Shown here one piece after another: positions 1-15,776 of a stretch of 64,000 nucleotides of DNA. The number at the start of each line of letters is the position of its first letter. Positions within the stretch are counted from its first letter, which is position 1. The notes under the pieces are model-generated. The model had not been told where the DNA came from, did no database searches, and saw only the letters and a list, made by a program, of their open reading frames with translations. The position numbers and the translations under genes were made by a program. Origin of the DNA: Bidens hawaiensis (lineage: Eukaryota > Streptophyta > Magnoliopsida > Asterales > Asteraceae); NCBI GenBank assembly GCA_021521415.1, contig JAIQDT010003027.1:124001-188000 (forward strand), written 5' to 3'.

Positions 1-4773
<4,773 letters not shown>

Positions 4774-4832
4774 ATTTCTCTTACTGTTTTGAAAATTATT
4801 GAAATGATGTGATCAACTCGTACGCAGTGGGA

Positions 4833-4843
4833 CTATTTATATA
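4833..4843 (-). promoter_or_regulatory. TATA box of the malic enzyme gene
   Basis: On the minus strand this reads TATATAAATAG, 60-70 bases upstream of the ATG at 4773. That predicts a transcription start near 4805 and a short leader of roughly 30 nt. No other strong TATA lies between it and the ATG. Confidence 0.6.
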
Positions 4844-4849
4844 CACTCC

Positions 4850-6130
4850 ACTCCATTTTTCAAAACTTATTACCTACCCTTTTTTCTTAAAAAAAAAAAA
4901 TAATAATATTCAAACATGTACCAACGTATGACGCGCATAGAAGAATAATATCCATTTTACACCTGCTAATTAATAATAAATAATTGTCCTGACTTTTTCT
5001 TTTCTCCATGCTAAACACCGATTCCTTGCTTCTTAATTATTGATGCCTTTTTTTTAATTAAAAGAATATTTAAGTTTTTTTTAATTAAATAACTTTCTTT
5101 AGAGTGAACATATCCTGATTTTGACATTCCAAACCTTAATTAATCATAAACACTATCAATAAGAAAACTCATTTTGTAAATGCTATCATCATAGTCGTGT
5201 CATTGGACCAACAGGCCATTTGCTTTCAATCAAATACTAAAAGTCGATTCTTTACCTCTTAACTATTGATGCCTTGTTTGATTATGTGGTTACGTTTCCG
5301 TAATTAATATACAATTTTATACGTTATAGCTTTTAGTATTATATTCACTAATAAATTTAACTTAGCTTTTAGATCAATTACATAAATGTAACAAAGTAAT
5401 GTGTAGACCCAAAAATATTTTTCGGTTTTGACTTTTTAGTTTGTTATATTAGAGTTGTTTTGTCGAGTTTTTTATTAATTGGATTGAATTGAATTCGTTT
5501 ATGTTAAAAATAGATTGAACAGTTTAGGAAACTTATATTTGAAAAATAAAGAGTAAGGAAAATATATTAAGTGAAGTTCAAACACCTAAAATTAATAGGA
5601 TAATGGTTCATCATTCCATTATATGTTAGCTTTGATATTATTTTTTACTTATCATACGGGATAATGTTCGGAAAACTCTAAATTTAATCAAAAACTTGAT
5701 ATTTATATATACTAGGATTTCAAAAAAGTGTGAGATCGGCTGATCACTTGATCTTGATGGACTCGCCTTTTACCACATTCATATAGTATATTTAGCATTA
5801 GTGCACACATTATATGCGCTATATAAATGTGGATACAGCCTTTTTTTGTTAATATATGATTATGTATTTTTTTTTCATTAATAACATACTAAAAAGCAGT
5901 TTTGTTTTTTAAGTGACTTTTTAACTTAGTTTAAACCGTAGGTATATACGATTATATTTGTTTCTTAAATGAGCCTTATTTCCCATGTACAATTTTTTTT
6001 AACATCTAATTTTTTCTCTCAATTTTTATCTCAATGTTTCAAATAAGACTAGAACACCCAATCATTTAGTTAAAAATCAAACATTTCTACCACTAATTGC
6101 CTTTAGATATTTATAAGAGTTTTTGTCTAT
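4850..6130. other. AT-rich intergenic DNA upstream of the malic enzyme gene
   Basis: Beyond the core promoter I see no gene, conserved motif or clear repeat boundary. Reading frames are short and have no recognisable product. Upstream regulatory elements of the malic enzyme gene could lie here but none is distinctive. Confidence 0.5.
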
Positions 6131-6340
6131 AAGACTGCTTGGTAGCTTTTTAACAGTCATAAGAGACTACCTCTTAATGGTTTATAATCTCTTAATGATT
6201 ATAAGACAGCCTTAAGTTTTAATGATTAACAGATAACCATTAAGAGGTAGCCTCTTAATCTTTCAAACTTAAGGTTACTGTCATAAACAATTAAAAGATA
6301 ACCTCTTAATAACTGTTAAAAGGCTATTAAACAGCCTTTA
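6131..6340. mobile_element. Small inverted-repeat MITE (hAT-like?)
   Basis: The left end (AAGACTGCTTGGTAGC then TTTTAACAGT) is the inverse of the right end (ACTGTTAAAAGGCTATT then AAACAGCCTT). Further inside, TAAGAGGTAG-type blocks also pair, so the whole 210 bp can fold into a long hairpin. Both flanks read TAT, too short to be a convincing target duplication. There is no coding capacity. The family assignment is tentative. Confidence 0.6.
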
Positions 6341-7514
6341 TATTTGACTATTTAGGAACCGGTTCTAATCAGCGGTGTATTGTAATACAACTTTTATTAA
6401 CTATTAAAACTTAACGGAATAACTTTGGCAGCATCGAGTTTTTGTTCGATAATCGTGGAAACGTGGTGGGGCAAAATGGCTCCTCAAAATATCAATTGTT
6501 AATTAGATTTTTCTCTTTAAAACGTTGAGGGTAATATTGGAATAATTAATAATGGAACGGATAAAATATTTAATTAAGACGGTAGGACATGCCTAAGTAT
6601 CAGTGGAGATGTTACTGGCGGCCATCGCAATAATTAAGCTTTTTGACAAAGACATTTAAAATTCAAAACTATTTTTGTATTTTAAAACTAATTTAGTTTT
6701 AGTTTTAAAACTAAAATGGGCAGCGGGTCATGCATAGTAATGTTATGATTCTAAGATCAACAAATGTAGTTTTTAAAAGATTGGGTTTTGCAATTCAAAA
6801 AGGTGGTAGCGGCGCAGCTTGTTGCCCACTTTACCTTCTGTTTCGATGTAATATAAACATTTATATGAATTCTAATTTTATAAAAAAAAATTAGTAAAAC
6901 CAATATATGATATGAACGAAACATGATATCAAGTTGGGTGACACATCTTATAAGTTATAACATTTTTTTAAACGGTGAAGTGCAACTGTTTATTAGAAAA
7001 CTTTGAAAGATTTACTCCCTGCTTAAAACTCATCTTACCCAAGTATGAGTGACGCTATCCTTATTTCAAATTGTGTACATGAGTCGGGATTCAAATTCAG
7101 CACTACTCTCACAGACCTTAATAAGACAGCATTAGTTTTTGCTTAAATTTACTATTGATACTTATGTATATACAGTTTTATCGAATCCCGTGGTGTCTAA
7201 TTGATTTTTAGACGATCTCTAAGTGAAAGTTATTATTATACCGATGACTTTTAAGTGAAAGTTTAAAAGAGATCACGTATCGTGTAAAGTTGCTATTTAA
7301 CTATTTTGGCACAACTTTGTTGCCAAAGTTGACTTGGTCAAACTTACTAATAGACATAATATCATCCACATGTCTTTTATAATTTCTTTAAAATCTGCAA
7401 AAAAATTAAATGAATATCCATCAAACTCCACGAGATGCTTTTTTCTTTTTTACTCATCATTATTTGGAAAACCTTGGGTTTCAAACTTAAGACTAATAGG
7501 TATGGCTCATTTTT
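6341..7514. other. AT-rich intergenic DNA
   Basis: I find no supported gene, no RNA gene and no repeat with defined ends in this stretch. Confidence 0.45.
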
Positions 7515-7991
7515 AAAAAAAATTCTTAAAATAGCTCTTTTTAGAGAGAGAAGTCCTAAAATAATCTTTTTTTCTCAAAATCTTTGATAATTTGGACTGT
7601 TAAAACGGATTGAGAAAAGATAAAAATAAAGATGAGATTTCGAAAGAAAGTTAGGTAAAAGACGAGATTTCGAAAGAAAGTCAGGTAAAAGACGAGATTT
7701 GAGGAAATAATGTCGGTAAAGTCCAAATGTAATCTTGGAGCAAAAGTTCAAAATTTTCACAAACTGTTTTACTAAAAAAAAACCGTCTTGTGAGACTGTA
7801 TTTTTATGTTTCCTACCTTTCTCGTCCATATTTTCAAATTCTTGAAAAAATACATCTTTTACAATTATACCCCTAAACCACCACCACCCACCTAACCACC
7901 ACCATCACCGATGCCGTCGGCCCCACCCCATCACCACCACCGTCACTACCACCATAGCCGCCTCCACCACCACCACCACCACCACCACCTT
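7515..7991 (+). repeat. Left long terminal inverted repeat of the MULE-like element
   Basis: Inverse of 9559-10001. It includes a CCACCA-rich tract (about 7878-7990) whose mirror is the GGTGGT tract of the right arm. It is about 34 bp longer than the right arm because a unit of roughly 31 bp (GACGAGATTTCGAAAGAAAG plus AGGTAAAA) is tandemly duplicated near 7635-7705. Poly-Trp or poly-His frames across the triplet tract are artefacts of it. Confidence 0.8.
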
Positions 7992-9558
7992 GAACCATCA
8001 CAGGTGACACCCTTTTCGGATTCGGATTCAAACCGGATTTGGGAGCTTCCACGCATTATGCTGCCGTGGCCGTAATTATGTTGCCGTAAACTCAACACGT
8101 CGGGTTTGGAGCTCCGATTCGCCATCATACCTGTCTTCAGAACCCTGCCGGACTGAGTGGGTTGAGCTCAGACTGAGTGGAAATGGATGGATGGATGGCT
8201 AATGTTACAGTTTGGGTTCTGATGGTCGGTATTATGCTTATATATTAGTATGTTAATTTTACAGTTTTATTTAGTTTATTGTGTGAACTATGGTGCTTCA
8301 AGTGTGCTTTTATATTTTAGGTTATTGTTCATTAAAGTTATCTAATTGGAGCATTTACGAGCATTGAATGGAGTCGCGGGATGATCAGAAAGGACACACG
8401 CGTTTAATGGAGCTTTTAAAGGTCTAATATGAAAGCCATGAATATAAAATGTGAAAATTGACCAAAGTCAGCACTAGGTTCAAGAGGATGAAATGCAAAC
8501 TGATATCATTATTATTATTATTATTATTATCTCCACTCAAGTAAACTAATAAAATAATAATAAAAGAAATACTCACGTATAAGTAAAAGAAAAGAATGAC
8601 AAATATGATGGTGGGTTACATTTATGTGGCATATAATTAATTGGGGCCCACGAGAGAAAGATGAGGATTATTATGATTGATTCTACGAAAAAAGATAGGT
8701 ACGAAAAGAGGCAGAGGTTACAGAAAAGAGGAAAATCAAACCCTATCCATTGATCCTTTCATTCATGTTCATAACCTACCAAATAAGGAGTGAAGACAAA
8801 ATCATCACCATGAGTGGCTAGTCTTCTTGAGTCATACCCGGGATGTAGAGTATTGTACTTGTTCAGTTTTTCTCATGTTTTAATAACTAAATATTTGTAA
8901 TTATTAATTGTCGATCTATGAATATTGATGTTTGGTATTATTATGCACTCAGTCGGTTTAGGTTTATCTCGATCAGAACGATTAGTTTGCCAGTTGCTGT
9001 GATACGTGTTCATAGGGTTATATTAATTAGTTTGGATGTGATAAAGCATACAATTGCCCTTAGTTGAGTCACACTGGCAGAGACCGTTTGATAACCAGTG
9101 CCGTGTGTTAGCCATTGTTGACGCCTAAGGTTTAACTAGTTGATTAATCAGATTCGATTATTAATATTTAATCTGTTAAATGATATGAGATTGCTGTTTG
9201 TTACATGCTTGAACCCCGGGTGTGATTTGCTTTCGTTAATTGTTTGAACTTTAAAATAATTGCTTGTTTGACATTAAAACTAAATCATTGCTAGTGTGAT
9301 CAACACTCTTAATAGTTACTTCATAATGTTCGGAATTAGTTTCACATTACACCGACCACATACTCCTGGTGGATACGATACCTGACTTACCCTAACTACG
9401 TAGGTTAATTAGGTTTTTGCATGACTCGAACGACGGTCATCAGGTTCATTGCCAATAAGTAACAAAAAAAAACATCAAATCCAGTTCTCAAGGTTTTAAA
9501 GGTCAAAAGAGAAAGAAAGAAGACAGGCATGTACGACACAAACACACGGACACAAGCT
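7992..9558. other. Interior of the MULE-like element, possible captured DNA
   Basis: No transposase motif is visible. Near 8128 on the minus strand an ATG opens a 60-codon frame that begins MMANRSSKPDVLS and then runs into the inverted-repeat triplet tract. I do not recognise it; it could be a captured gene 5' end. The stretch 8880-9450 has the feel of an Athila/Tat-type retrotransposon leader (for example CTCCTGGTGGATACGATACC near 9365), but I see no adjoining primer site. Both readings are weak. Confidence 0.3.
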
Positions 9559-10001
9559 AAGTGGTGGTGGTGGTGGAAGCGGCTATGGTGGTAGTGATGG
9601 TGGTGGTGATGGGGTGGGGCCGACGGCGTTGGTGATGGTGGTGGTTCAAGGTGGTGGTGGTGGTTTAGGGGTATAATTGTAAAAAATATATTTTTTCAAG
9701 AATTTGAAAATATGGACGGGAAAGATAGGAAACATAAAAATACAGTCTCTCAAGACGGTTTTTTTGAGTAAAAAAGTTTTTGAAAAATTTGAACTTTTGC
9801 TCCAAGATTACAAATAATTTGGACTTTATCGACATTATTTCCCAAAATCTCGTCTTTTACCTGACTTTTTTTCGAAATCTCGTATTTGTTTTTATCTTTT
9901 CCCAATCCGTCTTGACAGTCCAAATTATCAAAGATTTTGAGGAAAAAATGGCTATTTTAGGACTTTTCTTTCTAAAAGGGACTATTTTGAGAATTTTCCC
10001 C
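9559..10001 (-). repeat. Right long terminal inverted repeat of the MULE-like element
   Basis: Begins in a GGTGGT tract, carries GGGGTATAATTGT and AATTTGAAAATATGGACG, and ends CTATTTTGAGAATTTTCCCC. Each block has its inverse in the left arm. Confidence 0.8.
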
Positions 10002-11029
10002 TTATTTTAATCATTCTATCTCATTCGTCATGTAATTTTTTGTTTTATTATTTGACCTAGCCTTCAACTAAGAGTATGAATCATTTTCCATCATTCCATT
10101 ACGTAATAATGTAAAGGATTAAAAATGAAAAAATAGAAAAAAATTTGATTGTCTCTTACCCGTCCCCCCCCCCCCTCTGAAATGAAGTGCCTAACGACGG
10201 TCATTCCCGTCATTTCACTACTGAATGAGAAAGAGGGGGTTGGTGTTCAAATGAGATCATTGATGAAAAGATTTACCACATAAGATCAGTGCTGAACCAC
10301 ATTTTTTAACCTAAGATCTTAAAGATTCTAAACCTTAATCATCACCCATGCTATTAGTCAATTTCAAACAACAAGAGATGCCAATTTGAAAATTATTCTC
10401 ACTTTACATAACACAGTGAATTTGGTTTAGATGTATTTAAAAATACTTTGTAATACATGAAATCATGAATAATTATTCATCTAGAAGAAGCTGTTTTCCC
10501 AAGTTTGATTTAATTGATTTTTATTAGAGAGACGAAAATCCGATATGCATAGATGATACCAACATATATTTAGCAAATATTTTAGTAGTTTATGTTTTCT
10601 CTTTATATGTTTTGTATTTCCTTTGTAATTGCTTTTATGTATGATAGTGTTAGTCTTTCAGCTTGAGTATTGTGTATTACACACATAATTAATGAAATGC
10701 TTTTTTGTCTAACAAAATTTATAACCAATTGATTGATAATTAATATTTTACGTTGAGAACAATGCAACAACCTATTGATGACAATAGAAGATAATATAAT
10801 AATTAATTAATGAAAAAGTTATACACAAAGTCACAAACACAACAAAAAATTATAATACACAATTAATTTTTTTAGTAGGAATTACTTTGTGGAATTAAAA
10901 ATCCACCGTCCAACACCAATTTTGTTTCGACTGTGGGTTTTCAGCTGAACATAGAACAATCTATTAATTTCTTTAGTAGGTTTTTTCAAAAAAAAAACGG
11001 TTTTTAGTTCCTCATCAACGTTAGTGTCA
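10002..11029. other. AT-rich intergenic DNA
   Basis: Contains a C10-type homopolymer near 10165 and no supported gene or bounded repeat. Confidence 0.45.
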
Positions 11030-12675
11030 TCTCTAATATCTTTAAAGGACATTTACATATATCCCCTCACTAACTTCCTTTATTATATATATCTCCAATA
11101 CTAAACATTTAATTACATATATTCTCTTCCTAAATCACATATATTACATATCTCTTCATTTCTTTTAAATTAACTAACTAAATGACTATTTTACCCTTAA
11201 TGAAGTAATTTACATATATCCCCTTCTTAATAGTAACAGTTACATATATCCCCAATTTAAACCCAAATCGAGTTGGTTTATGATGAACATATCGAAGCTA
11301 ATAAATTCCATTGGAGTCGATTTTTTAATCGCTAGCAAATATAAAAAAAATAATTTTTACATAGTTTATAGGTTCAATATTTCTAACATGAGATATCAAC
11401 AAATTATATAACATAATATTATAATATTGTATAAAAATGATTAACGTTGGCGGCTGGACGCCGGAGGATGAGAAGGCCGACCCATTCTTTTTGTGTTTGC
11501 CAAATCGTTCTGGTGAAAAAGGAAACGACAGTTGGTTTTTTACTAGGTTATTGTAATTTGTAAAAGGGTAAAATGGTAATTGAAGACTAGAAGGGGAGAT
11601 ATGTAATTTAAGGTTTAGCATTGAAGAAATATCTAAGAGCATTCCCAATCAATTCCCCATCTCCATATCTATAATTACACTAAAAACACAATCTTTTCTC
11701 TCTTATTTCAATTAAATACTATTTTTTTATACTTTTATCATTACCTTTTCTTTCTCATTTACTCACAACCACTTTAAAAAATATTAAAAAATTATAGTGA
11801 TGAACAGTGTGGATCTCCAAATTTAACCATGAACAGTAATATTTTCTTTCTCCTCTTCTCACAACCACTTTTAACTATCTCTAAAAAATAGAGAACCCCC
11901 TCACATAATTTGGAGAATCCATTATGAATGTTCTAATAAAGCAAGTTAGGGAGGAGATATATATAAAAATCCCTATCTTGAAAGCATAATTATGTATATG
12001 TTTACATTTCATTTATTATTAGTAGTATTTATTGGGTATAAAGCCAAAATCATTGTTGAATATATTTAAAATAAAAATTATGACTTAAAAAGAGAGTTTT
12101 TTTTTACTAAATAGATAAAGATGTAGATGTAAAAAGTATTTATCTTTTTAATGTATTTTTAAAAGTATTTATCTATTTAGGTATTTTTCTCCCTCCTCTT
12201 TATTTTAACATAATCTATAATTTTCTCTTAATTTTTTCAATAAAAAATTAAAATTAGAGTACAAAATTTAACAAAAACATGGTTTAATTTATTTTTGTTG
12301 TTTACAAATTTAAAGTTTCAAAAAGTTTTGTAAAAATCTTCCAAAAATTATTCATTAAAAAATAGTTCGGCAATATATAAAATAATTTGAAAAAGAAAAT
12401 TTAAAAGTTAAGCAACAATTCTGCAAAAAAATCAAAGAAATTAAAGCTCCTCTAGAAAAAATAAAGCTAAAAATCTGGAAAAAAAATAGTTAGAAAACAA
12501 TAGTTCTATTCACAGTAGAGTATTTTTTTTCTGGTATTGTAAGCTATAACGAGTGTCTTTATTGTATTGGTACCTTGACAAACCAACTCGATATCGTATC
12601 AGCATTGTCTTTATCAGTATCGGTATTATTGTAACCGGTGCTCATTGCGTAGCGCAGGGAATTGAATCCCACTAG
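11030..12675 (+). mobile_element. Putative non-autonomous Helitron
   Basis: The left end reads TCTCTAATATCTTTAAAGGAC after a host A (11029). The right end reads CACTAG before a host T (12676). This fits the Helitron rule of 5' TC, 3' CTRR and insertion between A and T. Just before the 3' end are a short stem TGCG-TAG-CGCA (12646-12656) and a GGGAATTGAATCCC dyad, matching the expected terminal hairpin. There are no terminal inverted repeats and no Rep/helicase coding, so it would be non-autonomous. It rests on ends only. Confidence 0.5.
11637..11933. mobile_element. PIF/Harbinger-type MITE nested in the Helitron-like element
   Basis: Starts GAGCATTCCCAATC and ends ATTATGAATGTTC; the reversed right end GAACATTCATAAT pairs imperfectly with the left. 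It is flanked on both sides by TAA (11634-11636 and 11934-11936), the 3-bp target preference of Harbinger elements. At 297 bp it has no coding capacity. Confidence 0.65.
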
Positions 12676-14503
12676 TTATTATTAGTTTTAGATGTGTTTA
12701 TTTTTGTAATTAGTTGAAAATGTAATAAAATAATTAGAGTATGAAATTGTAAAATTTGTTTAGTTCTCGTATATTTACTTAAATAATTATTGAAGTTAAA
12801 AAAAGTATTAGATTTGTTTTATACATATCTAATTTATTACCGTTAACTCTTGTTTAGTTTACAAAGTTTCCTTACATACCATATATATACCTACCCTCAA
12901 TTAGTTTTGTTAATTCATTATTTTTAATTTAAAGTTTATATAATTTAACTAATATATTAAATCAACACAATTCTGTTCACATGTCTTTCACCTAGGTTAT
13001 CAACATAAGTTTCATGTCATCAAAATTCCATAAATCTAATTTCCACATATTCATACCAAAATTTTAATCAATAATATTGACTTTTATATTTTTGTAACTT
13101 ATTAATGTAATTATGATATTAATTATTCTAATTATTGTTATAATCAAAAAACTTATTAAATTTACTACGTTTATATTGTTCATCGCTTCTTCTTTAAAAG
13201 GCATATGCTTCGTTCAAAAATCATAAAACTCCCCATTGTTTGTAACAAGATTCTTCGCCTCATCTATAACCGGTTCTTCATGATTTGTCGGTTTCATAAT
13301 CCAAACAACATCAAATATGTTCATCGTTTGCAATTATCAGGTGTGATGTATATTTTAGTGTTTAATCGATTTTTGTGAAGAGCAACATCAAATTGATTTA
13401 CTGTTATTGGATTTAGGGTTTAACTGCATGATTTTTTATACTAACGGTTAATAGATTTGATATTTAATCTATTCCTATTAATCGATTTATGTTTTAATCT
13501 ATTTTGGGTTTAAAGGTATGATTTTTTCTTAAATTATCGGTTAATCGATATGATGTTTAATATGTTTGTTACTTGAAATTATGTTTATATATTGTGATTT
13601 TTTGTTTCTAATACGCATTTTTCCAAGTTTCACTAATATTAATTTATTTTTATGACCTATCAATTAAAAATTTGAAAATCTTATTATACATGGATAGTTT
13701 CCGGCAACCACAACAGATTTTTCCGGTAGTTACTCATTTTATTTCCGGCGGTAACCGTTTCTTAGGTGAGGTAAACTGAATTTTCCGGCGTCAACAAGTT
13801 TCTCCGGCATAGCAACAAATTTTTGATTCAATTCAGTTTTCAGATCTGGTTCATACTCTTCAGATTCGAATTCAAGTTATATGTTCGATGCTCATTGTGT
13901 TTTGGTGTTTGCTCGGGTTCATTCATTCTATTTGCTTATTGTGATTTCGACAGGACTGACTTTTCCGGTGACTGCTATTTGATTGTATCAGATTGGTATT
14001 AAGATGACGATGACGCCATGTGAACTGAATTTCGGTTGTTATAAAGAATTTGATGACATTTTAATTCAGTTTATGCCACAAATTAGTTCATAATCAGTTT
14101 CTAATCATGTTAAAAGTCACTTTTCAAACAGTTTCTGTTTCGACTTTCTCCGTCACTCATACGTGTTTTCGGTAGTGGATTTGATTCGTCTGAGTTCACG
14201 ATTCGCATATGCGGTGTATGTTCTATTTTCGTATTGTTCCGGGTTAAGTTCGTGTTCTTGTGCTCGGTGTTCGACTTGATTTGTGTTCGTCCGAGAGTCG
14301 TGTTTGGTTCATACAATCTGAGTTGAGTGTGTTACTGATTAATCAGACAAGGTATTTTCGGGTCGTGTGTTTCAAGTTGCTGCAATATCTTCGGGACAGA
14401 ATTGGGAAGTTTTGTTCACAAGGGTAATTTGGTCCAAATTTAAATTTACAAAAATTATTTTTCGGATTAGCTTTGCAATTGACAACGAGGGGTCTTTCGG
14501 ACG
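12676..14503. other. AT-rich DNA without a recognised gene
   Basis: Base composition rises in GC from about 13680 on, with repeated TTTCCGG motifs (TTTCCGGCAAC, TTTCCGGCG and TTTTCCGGTG). No coding frame is supported. The right part may be the untranslated leader or LTR of the copia derivative that follows, but I could not find matching LTRs. Confidence 0.35.
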
Positions 14504-14511
14504 TTTGGTTG

Positions 14512-14714
14512 CATTGGCGAAGCTTACTTGGCCCCGGCCCCCCGGTTTTTTCGCGTAGTAGTGTAAATTTACCCGTTTTCGCCCGAAATTTTTTATGCGT
14601 AGTGTAAATTTAGGCGTTTTCGGCCAAAAATTTGAGTCCGCCCCCCCATCGTTTGTGAATTTTGTATACATTTTAGGTCCCCCCCCCAGTGTTTTAGTCC
14701 AAGCTTCGCCACTG
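14512..14714. mobile_element. hAT MITE with perfect 8-bp target duplication
   Basis: The element starts CATTGGCGAAGCTT and ends AAGCTTCGCCACTG, which reads inward as CAGTGGCGAAGCTT, a typical hAT terminus. TTTGGTTG occurs immediately on both sides (14504-14511 and 14715-14722). It is 203 bp, contains runs of C and two GCGTAGT..GTAAATTTA blocks, and codes for nothing. Confidence 0.85.
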
Positions 14715-14836
14715 TTTGGTTGTAGTTTCGTTGTTTGACTTTATTTGTCAAGCGGGCCTAAAATTGAGGCAACATTTTAATAAGTTTAACGAGGTTCAAG
14801 TTCAGTTCTGGTTCGTCTGTTAAACTGCTGATTTTT

Positions 14837-14978
14837 ACTGCTGTTGCTACTACGTTGTGCTGCTGTTGCTACTGCGTTGTGCTGCTGTTGCTTATTTGCG
14901 CTGCTATTGCTACTGCGTTGTGCTGCTGTTGCTTATTTGTGCCGCTGTTGATACCACAATGTGCTGCTATTGTTGCTG
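14837..14978. repeat. CTGCTGTTGCTACTGCGTTGTG minisatellite
   Basis: About six imperfect units built from GCTGCTGTTGC plus TACTGCGTTGT or TTATTTGTGC. It lies in the presumed leader of the copia derivative. Confidence 0.7.
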
Positions 14979-15776
14979 AAATTTTTCGTTTTGTTGATAA
15001 ACGAGCCTAAATGAGCAAAGATTAAAAGTGCTGTTCAGATTTCTTGACCGACGACGAAGGACATTTTAGATATTATACTTTAAACGAGTATTTTGGTGAT
15101 TAGTTAGAAGTTATGAACCAAGGGGCATTTTAGGAACTCTCTAACCGAGGGTATTTTGGACACCGACAAAAATTGATTTTGATACGGGCGAAAGATAAAG
15201 TTCAAGAAAAGTTGAAGTTCGGCTTGAGACTAGAAAGGGATATTTTCACCATTTCAAGAAAAAGAGTTTTAAGCAAGTGAAATAAAGCTCGGGTCAGATT
15301 TTCAAATTAAAGGCGTGTGGCGAATCTATACGGTTTGTTTGACTTTGTCGTCAAACGGGCCAAAACAAAAGGATTTTTATCGGGTTTTTTTCGGTGAAAA
15401 TTTTGACAAGTTTTTCATCAAAGCAAGTGTGACTTGTTCAAGGGATATATTCGGAGAAATTATTTGTTCACGGTTAACATATACGTTCGATTATTTGAGT
15501 TTAAAGCTGTTGATGGCATTTTCGTAAATAGCTGTTGATTGCAGTTTGGTAAATATGGGCTGATGGTAGAACTGTAATTACTCAGCAGTGGCAGTTTGGT
15601 AAATACTACGAAAATACAAGATGAAAGTTTTTACAAGCTTAACGAGCGTTTTTTGTTCAAACTTTTCAACGGGACAAAGTTTGTATCGATCAAAGACGCT
15701 ATTACAAGTTCGGATCAAGGAAAATTTTCGATTCTCGTTTCAGTGCTCAGCTCGCTTATTTGTTAAGCTTTTCAAA

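Larger units (their letters stand above)
7515..10001. mobile_element. Mutator-like (MULE-type) non-autonomous element with long terminal inverted repeats
   Basis: A block of about 477 bp at the left (7515-7991) returns in reverse complement at the right (9559-10001). The right terminus starts GGGGAAAATTCTCAAAATAG when read inward; the left start is a decayed version. Long inverted termini opening with GGGAAA or similar are typical of plant MULEs. The flanking 9-mers CTCATTTTT and TTATTTTAA are similar but not identical, so the target duplication is degenerate at best. The interior has no transposase-like frame, so the copy is non-autonomous. Confidence 0.65.

Noticed and set aside
7946..8128. 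Protein with a poly-Trp tail
   Set aside because: The tail is the CCACCA tract of the MULE inverted repeat read in reverse; only the first 40 codons could be real and they are unsupported.
12641..12680. tRNA-like hairpin
   Set aside because: The short stems fit a Helitron 3' end better; there is no cloverleaf, A/B box or anticodon arm.
14110..14671. Short overlapping frames around the CAGTGGCG-end MITE
   Set aside because: Non-coding MITE sequence and AT-rich leader; no motif and no codon bias.
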